From contig CALHVK010000106.1 in NCBI GenBank assembly GCA_938039195.1, forward strand, positions 1-7,470: a stretch of DNA of 7,470 nucleotides. Direction: 5' to 3'. Position 1 is the first letter of the stretch, and the number at the start of each line of letters is the position of its first letter. Positions 1-6,046 of this stretch are shown here, in pieces. A program made the translations under genes and the position numbers. The stretch is from an uncultured Carnobacteriaceae bacterium (lineage in GTDB: Bacteria; Bacillota; Bacilli; Lactobacillales; Aerococcaceae). The notes beneath the pieces were generated by a model. It saw only the letters and a list, made by a program, of their open reading frames with translations, had not been told where the DNA came from and did not search any database.

Positions 1-105
1 CAAAGCCTCAAAAACGGGAGTAAGGAATACATTCCTAACTCCCGTTAATTCGTTTTGGTATCATTCCCCATTACTGCTATTATAGAATCCGTAAGATTTT
101 CCATC
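1..105 (-). repeat. Diverged copy C of the hairpin repeat (partial, inverted)
   Basis: Read on the minus strand, this stretch aligns with the core of the two copies at 5840-6007 and 6047-6298. It shares TAGCAGTAATGGGGAA (around 64-80), GAATTAACGGGAGTTAGGAA and TTCCTTACTCCCG. The orientation is opposite to copies A and B. The central hairpin is 13-46: 16-bp arms, one A.A mismatch (22/37 on the plus strand) and a 2-nt apex. The hairpin is followed on the minus strand by a T5 run, so it could also act as a terminator. The copy runs off the window at base 1. I could not recognise a terminal ACACAATATTT on the inner side, so its boundary near 105 is approximate. Confidence 0.75.
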
Positions 106-158
106 ATCAACAATCAAGAAAACTTAGCATGATTTTCCTCTCCTATAAAATACTACAT

Positions 159-192
159 ACAAACACCCAAGCAATACTGCTTGGGTGTTTGT
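159..192 (-). terminator. Terminator of the sulfatase operon
   Basis: A perfect 15-bp inverted repeat (159-173 with 178-192, arm ACAAACACCCAAGCA) encloses a 4-nt loop. It directly abuts the TAA stop of the exporter gene at 193-195. The downstream minus-strand sequence is T-rich but interrupted (ATGTAGTATTTTA), so the U-tract is imperfect. The position right after the last gene of the operon makes intrinsic termination the natural reading. Confidence 0.8.
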
Positions 193-978
193 TTATACTC
201 CGATAAATTTAAATACATTGAAGGCAGTCATCAATACTAAAATGACCATCAAGCCTAGATAGAGTTTTTCAACGGCTTCGTGCGTGAGTTTCGATTGGAT
301 TTTCGTTCCAATCCAACCACCGAGTACCGCAAAAATCGCAATCGCTAAAATCACAAGACTGACATTGTTGTATTTTTCAAAATCACGAATGACGGTCCCC
401 ATCTTAATAATTTGGGCAAAGAAAATCATCAATATCGAATAGGCTGCTGCGTCTTTGGCTTTCATCGAGAAGAAGTAAACCAAAAGTGCGATATTCAGTG
501 GCCCTCCGCCAATGCCTAGATAGACTGAAATGATACCGACTGTTAATCCAATCGTCACAATCGACACGAGATTCGTTACTTCTAGCGTTCGAATCTTTTC
601 CTTATTAATCGTGAATAAAATAATGCCCCCAAGTAATAGAAATAGAATCACGGATTGGGTCGCACTCACTGCCTGGCTTCCCCAACTGTCTACAGCATGA
701 AGGAAGATTACATCTCCAATTTTCCCACCGATAATCGACCCGAATGCCAGCCCTAAAGCGATTTGTTTTTTGACATGAAATCCTTGCTTACTTCTTTTAT
801 AAATCGAAACAAGACACATCGTAAACACGGCAACCGTCGAATACACACTAATCATGCTCGTGGTATCAATCCCCACAAAATCGAAGGCAGGCTTTATAAT
901 AATGCCGCCACCTAAACCAGTGATGGCTCCAATCATCGTCGCACAAAGCACGATGACACTATAAATAATAACGTGCAT
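193..978 (-). CDS. TauE/SafE-family membrane protein, probable sulfate/sulfite exporter
   Basis: This is a 261-aa, strongly hydrophobic protein with about seven to eight membrane segments. It has the duplicated architecture of the TauE/SafE (formerly DUF81) family: a GLGGG motif at residues 21-25 in the first half and GIGGG at 155-159 in the second, each next to a helix. Family members export small sulfur-containing or organic anions such as sulfite and sulfoacetate. I chose the ATG at 976-978 because a perfect AGGAGG lies 6 nt upstream. A frame-compatible ATG at 1003-1005 lies inside the preceding gene and lacks such a site. The start overlaps the stop of the FGE gene by one base (TAATG), implying translational coupling. 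As last gene of a sulfatase operon, it plausibly disposes of the sulfate released in the cytosol. The family assignment is secure; the substrate is inferred from context. Confidence 0.88.
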   Translation of the reverse strand: MHVIIYSVIVLCATMIGAITGLGGGIIIKPAFDFVGIDTTSMISVYSTVAVFTMCLVSIYKRSKQGFHVKKQIALGLAFGSIIGGKIGDVIFLHAVDSWGSQAVSATQSVILFLLLGGIILFTINKEKIRTLEVTNLVSIVTIGLTVGIISVYLGIGGGPLNIALLVYFFSMKAKDAAAYSILMIFFAQIIKMGTVIRDFEKYNNVSLVILAIAIFAVLGGWIGTKIQSKLTHEAVEKLYLGLMVILVLMTAFNVFKFIGV

Positions 979-1829
979 TAGCGACCTCCTAGATTCCGGA
1001 CGCATCTAAATCCTAAATGGCTCGAGGTTGAATCCCACAATGCACCATTACGAGCGGCAACACGATACCTGTTGCAGTATGAGCAATGGCATAAGAAGGA
1101 GCCTCCACGAATGGCATATTCGTATTCAAAATTAATCGGTTGAGAGGCATCTTCTTCGATTTCTTCAAACGGAATTCCGCGATGATTACAGCACCATTCC
1201 CAGACATTGCCTATCATCTGATAGAGTCCATATCCGTTTGGTTCAAAGCTCTTCACGGGTGCCGTTCCTAAAAAGCCGTCCGCTTTCGTATTCGTATTTG
1301 GAAAATCCCCTTGCCAAGTATTGGCATGAAATCCTCCGTCTTGTTCGAGTTCGTCCCCCCATGGAAACTGCGTGGTTGTACCACCACGAGCTGCATATTC
1401 CCATTGCGTTTCTGTCGGCAATTTCACCTTTGCCCAATCACAATAGGCTAGTGCATCTTGCAAGGATACGTGTACCACAGGATGGTCCATCACATCGTCA
1501 ATGGAAGACTCGGGTCCTGTTGGATGATTCCAAGAAGCTCCAGGCACTAGAAGCCACCAAGGTGATCCGGACACATGTGCATACTCTGCTCTTTTTTCTG
1601 GCTCAACCAATAGGTGAAATACATAGGAGTCTCCTATCGTTTCTGCCGTTGTGGTATAGCCTGTCGCATCGATAAAGGCTTTAAACTCACGATTTGTCAC
1701 GGTCGTATCCGCGATTTCAAACGCGAGCACCTTTTTCATAACGGGTGGTGCCTCATGGTCTTCGATAAAGCCTTGGCCATGAGCATCTCCCATTTGAAAG
1801 ATGCCAGATTTTAAAGGCACAAAATTCAT
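978..1829 (-). CDS. Formylglycine-generating enzyme (sulfatase-activating, SUMF1/FGE type)
   Basis: The 283-aa protein is a single FGE-sulfatase domain. It oxidises the active-site cysteine of Cys-type sulfatases to C-alpha-formylglycine using O2 and a copper cofactor. Visible family signatures are FQMG near the N terminus (11-14), LPTETQWEYAARGG (137-150), NVWEWC (208-213), the segment RGGSFLCHCSYCNRYR (241-256) and the C-terminal GFRC. Cys247 and Cys252 have the same spacing as the catalytic, copper-binding pair of human FGE (C336/C341), so the enzyme should be active. An extra Cys249 lies between them. There is no signal peptide, so it should act in the cytosol. The ATG follows the sulfatase stop after one base, with AGAGAGG about 9 nt upstream inside the sulfatase gene. 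Adjacent location makes the sulfatase its obvious client. The O2-dependent FGE fits an aerotolerant host, in contrast to radical-SAM anSME maturases. Confidence 0.93.
   Translation of the reverse strand: MNFVPLKSGIFQMGDAHGQGFIEDHEAPPVMKKVLAFEIADTTVTNREFKAFIDATGYTTTAETIGDSYVFHLLVEPEKRAEYAHVSGSPWWLLVPGASWNHPTGPESSIDDVMDHPVVHVSLQDALAYCDWAKVKLPTETQWEYAARGGTTTQFPWGDELEQDGGFHANTWQGDFPNTNTKADGFLGTAPVKSFEPNGYGLYQMIGNVWEWCCNHRGIPFEEIEEDASQPINFEYEYAIRGGSFLCHCSYCNRYRVAARNGALWDSTSSHLGFRCVRNLGGR
985..990 (-). promoter_or_regulatory. Ribosome binding site that decides the exporter start
   Basis: AGGAGG on the minus strand sits 6 nt before the ATG at 976-978, inside the 3' end of the FGE gene. It favours the 261-aa exporter over a 270-aa version starting at 1005. 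Confidence 0.85.
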
Positions 1830-1830
1830 A

Positions 1831-3294
1831 CTATCGACCTCTCTTTAGAGTGGAAACGATGCGGTCTAACGGAACTTGGCAAAGCTGTCCGTCTTCCACA
1901 AACCCTTCTTCTCTGTCTTGTAAAATACGTGCGAGTTTTGCTTTGAACTCGTTCACAAGAGAAGTGTACTTTGTTTCCGCAATTAAATTGCATTTTTCCT
2001 CTGGATCTTCTGTCATATGGAAGAGTTGATACTCGTCTTTGACAGGGAACCAAATAAATTTCCATTCATCTGTTAAAATATATTGGCTAGAATCCACACC
2101 GAGACTATGTTCTCCGTGGAATTCGTTTCGCCAACCTGCAAACTCGCCAAATAATAATTGGCGAACGCTCTTACCGTCTGTTTCAACTTTTTCACCTGTC
2201 GCTAGTTCTACAAGTGAAGGGAAAACGTCTTGAATCTTCACGAGTTGTGTAACGCTCTTCTTCGTTCCCGCAATCAAGTTGCCTGGGTCGAAGATAAACG
2301 CTGGAATCTTAATACTACCTTGGTAAGGATACCCCTTGCGGAATAAATAATGCTCCCCGAGTTGATCCCCGTGGTCACTCACAAACCAAAAGATAGTATT
2401 TTCGAGTAAATCAAATTCTTCAACGGCTGTTAAAAAGCGACTTAATTGATTATCAATATGCGTGATTAAGCCGTAGTACGCAGCCAACATTCTCTTTTGC
2501 GCATCCGCTGGGATTTTACCACGCTTCGCATAGAGACTTGGAATCTTCTCTTCGAGTTCTTCCCAGTTCCCGATATGTAAGTCCGACACGTCCCCTAATT
2601 TATCCATGTATAAATCATAGAAATACTTCGGTGGATTAAGCGGCGCATGTGGTTTTTCAAACGACATCTTCAAGAAGAACGGAACGCTTGGGTCACGTCT
2701 CTTCAAGAAACGAATACTTTCGCTCACAATCCAGTTCGTTGGATGGTATTTTTCAGGGAGTTCAAATGGACGGACATCCCATGAATTACAGTTTGCCCCA
2801 TCATCAATAATGTCTGCATCGCTGCCGAGTTCTTGCTTAATCCATGCCAAGTAATCGCTCGAATGTTCAAAGGTTTCGCCAGTTGCTTTATTGTATTTAC
2901 GGTCGACATGTAAGTAGCCATCGTGCAAGAGAACATGGTCAAATCCCATGCGCTTACGGCTTGGATACACATGCATTTTCCCGATACATTCTGTTTGATA
3001 TCCTAAATCCTTGAAGGTTTGAGGAAGTGTATTCGTGTAGTTCCAAGGCACTTCATCTTCGTATCCCACTCTTCCTGACTTCTCTTGGTCCATCCCTGTT
3101 AAAAGAGCGGCTCTTGCTGGTACACAACTTGGCACTGGTGAGTACGCATTTTCAAAGTTATATCCCATGCTGGCCATCATATCCATCGTTGGTGTTACCA
3201 CTAAGTCATCAGTGCGGTTAATCGACAAAGCGTCCGCACGCATTTGGTCCACTACGATGAGGATGACATTTGGTTTTGATTGTTTTTGATTCAT
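1831..3294 (-). CDS. Cytosolic Cys-type sulfatase (S1 family)
   Basis: This 487-aa type I sulfatase of the alkaline-phosphatase superfamily hydrolyses sulfate esters. The N-terminal NVILIVVDQMRAD (9-21) supplies metal-binding Asp16. The signature CVPARAALLTG has Cys57, the residue converted to formylglycine (C-x-P-x-R). GKMH (105-108) gives Lys106/His108, KPH (214-216) is the conserved mid-domain substrate/sulfate site, and SDHGDQLGEH (306-315) carries metal ligands Asp307/His308, followed by Lys320. All catalytic positions I can check are present and the length is normal. There is no signal peptide, so the substrate must be taken up first; no transporter for it is visible here. It is the first gene of a three-gene operon with FGE and a TauE-type exporter. 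The ATG is preceded by GGGGGA about 6 nt upstream. The natural substrate (e.g. sulfated GlcNAc or Gal from mucin or glycosaminoglycan) cannot be decided from sequence alone. Confidence 0.94.
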   Translation of the reverse strand: MNQKQSKPNVILIVVDQMRADALSINRTDDLVVTPTMDMMASMGYNFENAYSPVPSCVPARAALLTGMDQEKSGRVGYEDEVPWNYTNTLPQTFKDLGYQTECIGKMHVYPSRKRMGFDHVLLHDGYLHVDRKYNKATGETFEHSSDYLAWIKQELGSDADIIDDGANCNSWDVRPFELPEKYHPTNWIVSESIRFLKRRDPSVPFFLKMSFEKPHAPLNPPKYFYDLYMDKLGDVSDLHIGNWEELEEKIPSLYAKRGKIPADAQKRMLAAYYGLITHIDNQLSRFLTAVEEFDLLENTIFWFVSDHGDQLGEHYLFRKGYPYQGSIKIPAFIFDPGNLIAGTKKSVTQLVKIQDVFPSLVELATGEKVETDGKSVRQLLFGEFAGWRNEFHGEHSLGVDSSQYILTDEWKFIWFPVKDEYQLFHMTEDPEEKCNLIAETKYTSLVNEFKAKLARILQDREEGFVEDGQLCQVPLDRIVSTLKRGR

Positions 3295-3313
3295 ACTGTT
3301 TCCCCCAAAAAAG

Positions 3314-3327
3314 ATAAAACGATTTCA
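3314..3327 (-). promoter_or_regulatory. Candidate CcpA cre operator of the sulfatase operon
   Basis: Minus-strand TGAAATCGTTTTAT matches the cre consensus TGWAARCGYTWWCW at 12 of 14 positions; the mismatches are the sixth and the penultimate base. It begins about 6 nt downstream of the TATAAT box and so covers the expected transcription start, a classic place for CcpA-mediated repression. This suggests that the sulfatase genes are shut off by preferred sugars. Degenerate cre matches occur by chance, so this is a candidate only. Confidence 0.5.
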
Positions 3328-3333
3328 TCCTTT

Positions 3334-3339
3334 ATTATA
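3334..3339 (-). promoter_or_regulatory. -10 box of the sulfatase operon promoter
   Basis: A perfect TATAAT on the minus strand lies about 40 nt before the sulfatase ATG. Spacings of 16-18 nt place any -35 element inside the preceding terminator hairpin (e.g. TGTCCA), and it is a poor match to TTGACA. The promoter is therefore probably weak or activator-assisted, and it is packed against the terminator of the yabA operon. Confidence 0.55.
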
Positions 3340-3341
3340 AC

Positions 3342-3371
3342 AAAAGAGCCCGTCCATGGACAGGCTCTTTT
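3342..3371 (-). terminator. Rho-independent terminator after yabA
   Basis: An inverted repeat with 14-bp arms (3342-3355 with 3358-3371) encloses a 2-nt apex and is followed on the minus strand by TTTTGTT. The one irregular pair (3351/3362) is a U.G wobble in the minus-strand transcript but a C.A mismatch in the plus-strand transcript. This fits termination of minus-strand transcription. It separates the tmk-yabA operon from the sulfatase operon. Confidence 0.85.
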
Positions 3372-3418
3372 TAGCACTTTATTGGCTTTTTATATGATAA
3401 TCTTGCTCTTTTCACGCG

Positions 3419-3760
3419 TTAATCTTCGCTATACAAGATTTCTGTACAAAACATACAACTTTCATCATTCTCTCTACGTTTTCCATAGTATAAATTACAA
3501 ATATGGAATCCTTGGTCGTAGATATTTTCTAAGTTGATGATGGATTGGCTTCTTTTTTTCTTTTTAGCCACTTTCTTCGTGTGCGTGTTTGGCTCTAACT
3601 CGTCTAAACGATCTTTCAAGTGACGATTTTCCATCGTTAAATTATGATTCTCTTCGATCACTTTTTGCAACTCTTCAGAAATCTGTTCGAGCTCATGAAG
3701 TTGCAACAAAGTTTGTTTTGTTAAACGTTCGATTCGATCATATAATTGTCTGTTTGGCAT
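3419..3760 (-). CDS. yabA: Replication initiation control protein YabA
   Basis: At 113 aa this matches YabA in length and layout. An N-terminal leucine-rich coiled coil (about residues 6-56) mediates tetramer formation. A Lys-rich linker (62-70) follows, then a C-terminal zinc-binding domain with His86-x-Cys88-x13-Cys102-x2-Cys105. In Bacillus subtilis YabA binds DnaA and the DnaN clamp and prevents over-initiation of replication. A perfect AGGAGG (3768-3773) lies 7 nt before the ATG. The gene begins only 16 nt after the holB stop and is the last of the operon. In many Bacilli yaaT lies between holB and yabA and rsmI follows yabA; neither is present here. Confidence 0.92.
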   Translation of the reverse strand: MPNRQLYDRIERLTKQTLLQLHELEQISEELQKVIEENHNLTMENRHLKDRLDELEPNTHTKKVAKKKKRSQSIINLENIYDQGFHICNLYYGKRRENDESCMFCTEILYSED

Positions 3761-3776
3761 TCACGCACCTCCTATC

Positions 3777-4736
3777 TTATTTTGGGATTTTTAATACCCA
3801 TTGTTCTAATACTGCTTGAACTCCAACGTTGGCCCCTACTTTGGCAATGGCGTTGGTCATTTTTTCATGTTCTTTAATCCACTGACTCACGGTGAGATGA
3901 CTTGCAAAACTCTTCATCGTAGCGAGTTTATCACTTTGAATAATGGCTCCTTCGACACCTCGTGCAACCAGCAAGGCATCACGGATATAAATTTGTAATA
4001 GTGTTAAAAATAGCTCACTATCCGCTTTTGTCGCCAAGAGTGGCATCACTTGGGACTGTATCGTTACAAAGGCCATCGCACGATTCGTAAATACGCGGAC
4101 AAACCAATTCCAGCTTTCTTGACGAATCTGTCCAAAGCTTTCACTCTCAAGCATCTCTACCGCTTGGTCACTATTATTCGTCAGTTGAGATAATAATTGC
4201 GCCGTTGCATTCGGCACCCCTCGTTCTTTTAGCGTAGAAACAATATTTTCTCCTGCATCTGATTGGAAATGAATAATCTGACAGCGCGATTGAATTGTAA
4301 TCAGAACCTTGCTCAGTTGCTCTGTTAGAAGAATGAAATGAATATTTCCCGTTGGTTCTTCTAAAAACTTCAACAAGCTATTCGCAGCGCCTTGAGTCAA
4401 TGTATCGACTGCATGAATCACACAAACAATCGCACTCGACTCCATCGCTGTCTTCGTTAACTGCGATTTCAACGTACGGATTTGGTCCACCTTTACCGTT
4501 GTGCCTTCAGGTTCTACCACGATAAAATCTGGGAAGTTCCCATGGTCAATCCGTGTGCAATGTTCACACACACCACAAGCAGGTTCGCCTTTTGTTCGCT
4601 TCGTGCAGTTCAACATCTTTGCGATTTCTTTTGCCATCTCCGCTTTTCCAATTCCCTTTGCCCCTTCGAACAAATACGCATGGCTCAGCTGACCATTATC
4701 GATGGCACGAATAAATGCTTCTTGCATCTTTTCCAT
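3777..4736 (-). CDS. holB: DNA polymerase III clamp loader, delta' subunit
   Basis: The 319-aa protein has the delta' layout: LSHAYLFEG (17-25), a P-loop-like GAKGIGK (25-31), a four-cysteine zinc module (Cys44, 54, 57, 60), AANSLLKFLEEP (117-128) and the SRC motif (150-152) that supplies the arginine finger to the neighbouring ATPase subunit. It is part of the complex that loads the beta clamp on primed DNA. The P-loop Lys is followed by Ala, not Ser/Thr, which suits delta', a subunit that does not hydrolyse ATP. The ATG begins one base after the darA stop and has no good ribosome binding site; an in-frame TAG 21 nt upstream excludes a longer form. Translation is therefore probably coupled to darA. 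A second Met at codon 4 is a possible start. The N terminus is somewhat short for the family. Confidence 0.93.
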   Translation of the reverse strand: MEKMQEAFIRAIDNGQLSHAYLFEGAKGIGKAEMAKEIAKMLNCTKRTKGEPACGVCEHCTRIDHGNFPDFIVVEPEGTTVKVDQIRTLKSQLTKTAMESSAIVCVIHAVDTLTQGAANSLLKFLEEPTGNIHFILLTEQLSKVLITIQSRCQIIHFQSDAGENIVSTLKERGVPNATAQLLSQLTNNSDQAVEMLESESFGQIRQESWNWFVRVFTNRAMAFVTIQSQVMPLLATKADSELFLTLLQIYIRDALLVARGVEGAIIQSDKLATMKSFASHLTVSQWIKEHEKMTNAIAKVGANVGVQAVLEQWVLKIPK

Positions 4737-4737
4737 C

Positions 4738-5067
4738 TTAGAAACGGAAGAATGAGTCTACAGGTAATACGAATACTGTAGCTCCACCAACACGAATTGG
4801 AATTGGAGTTGTTAGCGCGCTATCAAGCATGCTGTCGATATGCACTGGTGGCACCGTCATTTGTTCACGTGATTGGCAATTTACTTTAATGATTTCTAAT
4901 GCTTCTTCTACACGTTCTTCTTCAATCCCGATAATGAAAGTAGTGTTTCCTGCGCGTAAAAATCCCCCTGTTGTTGATAAACGAGTTGCGCGAATATTTG
5001 CTTGTGCAAACTCATCTCCTAATAAATGTGCATCTTTATCTTGTACAATCGCAATTAATAATTTCAT
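4738..5067 (-). CDS. darA: Cyclic-di-AMP receptor, PII-like (DarA/PstA/YaaQ)
   Basis: The 109-aa PII-like trimeric signalling protein belongs to the DUF970 family. The opening MKLLIAIVQDKD, the stretch NIRATRLSTTGGFLRAGNTT (24-43) and the C-terminal GGATVFVLPVD closely follow B. subtilis DarA and S. aureus PstA. Asn24, Arg26, Thr28, Phe36 and Asn41 correspond to positions reported at the cyclic-di-AMP site of PstA, so ligand binding is likely kept. It has no enzymatic motif; the family senses cyclic-di-AMP, but its downstream target is not generally known. The start is set by AGGAGA 8 nt before the ATG. The gene lies 12 nt after tmk, its usual neighbour in Bacilli. Confidence 0.93.
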   Translation of the reverse strand: MKLLIAIVQDKDAHLLGDEFAQANIRATRLSTTGGFLRAGNTTFIIGIEEERVEEALEIIKVNCQSREQMTVPPVHIDSMLDSALTTPIPIRVGGATVFVLPVDSFFRF

Positions 5068-5079
5068 GATTTCATTCTC

Positions 5080-5727
5080 CTATTTTGTAAAATATTTTGG
5101 GTAACGTTCCACTAAAATGCAGAAGCACTCTTCCACTACTTCTTCAATGGATTTTGTCGCATCAATCGATACAATTCTTTCTGGATATTTTTTCACTAAC
5201 TCTAAATATCCATTGCGAACCATCGTATGGAAGCTTAATCCTTCTTGGTCTAAGCGGTCAAACTGACGATTCCCTCTTGCTTTTTGAATGCGTTCCAAGC
5301 CTACCTCAGCCGGCACATCTAAGTAAAGCGTCGTACTTGGTGATAACCCATCCGTTGCAAAACGATTTAACTGTGCAACTTCTTCTACACCAATCCCACG
5401 AGCCACTCCTTGATATACCAACGAGCTATCGACAAAACGATCACAAAAAACAATATTCCCTTTTTCTAAGTTTGGTAAGATACGATCTTTTAAATGCTGG
5501 CGACGACCCGCAGCATATAAAATCGCTTCTGTTCTCTCATCCATTTCGGTGTTGTTCACATCCAGAATAACCTTTCGAATATCTTCAGCGATGCGGCTTC
5601 CACCAGGTTCTCTTGTTGAAATAATATCCACAAGTGCGTGTTTTTGTAACAAAGGAATCAGTTGGTTGATGACCGTTGTTTTCCCAGCGCCATCAGGACC
5701 TTCCATCGTGATAAACAATCCTTTCAT
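5080..5727 (-). CDS. tmk: Thymidylate (dTMP) kinase
   Basis: This enzyme phosphorylates dTMP to dTDP with ATP, an essential step of dTTP synthesis. The 215-aa reading starts MKGLFITMEG, with the P-loop EGPDGAGKTT (9-18), TREPGG (38-43), the DR-type motif DRFVDSSLVYQG (96-107) and a LID region near 150-165. Two upstream in-frame starts exist (TTG at 5746-5748 and ATG at 5737-5739). I prefer the ATG at 5725-5727 because the family normally begins with MKGLFIT and a purine-rich GGGGGA lies 4 nt upstream; an AAAGGA further back may contribute. It is the first gene of the tmk-darA-holB-yabA operon, with a TATAAT box about 30 nt upstream. Confidence 0.95.
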   Translation of the reverse strand: MKGLFITMEGPDGAGKTTVINQLIPLLQKHALVDIISTREPGGSRIAEDIRKVILDVNNTEMDERTEAILYAAGRRQHLKDRILPNLEKGNIVFCDRFVDSSLVYQGVARGIGVEEVAQLNRFATDGLSPSTTLYLDVPAEVGLERIQKARGNRQFDRLDQEGLSFHTMVRNGYLELVKKYPERIVSIDATKSIEEVVEECFCILVERYPKYFTK

Positions 5728-5758
5728 ATTATCCCCCATTCCTTTCAATTTCTTTTCT

Positions 5759-5764
5759 ATTATA
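5759..5764 (-). promoter_or_regulatory. -10 box of the tmk operon promoter
   Basis: A perfect TATAAT on the minus strand lies 31 nt before the preferred tmk start. With 16-17 nt spacing the -35 would be TTATTA or TTTATT, a 3/6 match to TTGACA. It is the first plausible promoter upstream of tmk and lies between the gene and repeat copy A. Confidence 0.55.
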
Positions 5765-5839
5765 CGATATTTTCATCTTTTAATAAACCAAATTCCTATA
5801 AGAAATTTCACCAATTTCTCCTCCCACTTTTCTTGGCAG

Positions 5840-6007
5840 AACACAATATTTAAAAATAGCACAGTGATTACGAAAAAGACTTGTCGGGTTCTTATAGTAG
5901 CAGTAATGGGAATTAGGATCAAAGGTGAATTAACAGGAGTTAGGAATTTATTCCTTACTCCTGTTTTGAACTTTGAAGGCGAGAGACCTTGGCTCGAGCC
6001 GGTCCCC
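5840..6007 (+). repeat. Hairpin repeat copy A (left part only)
   Basis: The copy begins with AACACAATATTTAAAAA, as copy B does, and runs through the conserved TATAGTAGCAGTAATGGGAA, the central hairpin and GGCTCGAGCCGGTCCC. Between 5864-5988 and the matching 6067-6191 of copy B I count 9 substitutions in 125 positions and no indel. After GGTCCCC the similarity stops and the right terminal inverted repeat present in copy B is missing, so this copy is truncated or shares the right end of copy B. No transposase is encoded. Confidence 0.85.
5932..5965 (+). repeat. Central hairpin of repeat copy A
   Basis: Two 16-base arms (5932-5947 and 5950-5965) pair with a single T.T mismatch (5941/5956). The apex is only 2 nt, so in RNA the loop would open to 4 nt. 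A T4 run follows on the plus strand, giving a terminator-like look. An outer helix TCAAAG/CTTTGA (5919-5924 with 5971-5976) can stack below it. Confidence 0.8.
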
Positions 6008-6045
6008 TTTATCCTCCTCCATCTTCCTTCCCTTTTCCTTTGCTT
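6008..6045. other. Pyrimidine-rich spacer between copies A and B
   Basis: This 38-nt stretch is almost all C and T on the plus strand (CTCCTCC, CTTCCTTCCC, TTTTCC). It separates the end of copy A from the first base of copy B. A shorter similar C/T-rich stretch (CTCCTCCCACTTTTCTT) precedes copy A at 5820-5834, as if the spacer were part of a tandemly duplicated unit. I see no gene in it. Confidence 0.6.
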
Positions 6046-6046
6046 A

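Noticed and set aside
979..1005. Longer exporter reading starting at 1005
   Set aside because: The perfect AGGAGG 6 nt before the ATG at 976-978 and the normal hydrophobic N terminus from there favour the shorter protein.
1013..1675. Open frames of 64-145 codons on both strands within the FGE region
   Set aside because: They are shadows of a clearly conserved FGE gene, with no ribosome binding sites or family motifs of their own; the same holds for other short frames inside the sulfatase, holB, tmk and GH112 genes.
5728..5748. TTG (5748) or ATG (5739) starts for tmk
   Set aside because: They add residues not seen in the family, and the AAAGGA is directly against the ATG at 5739, too close to act as its binding site.
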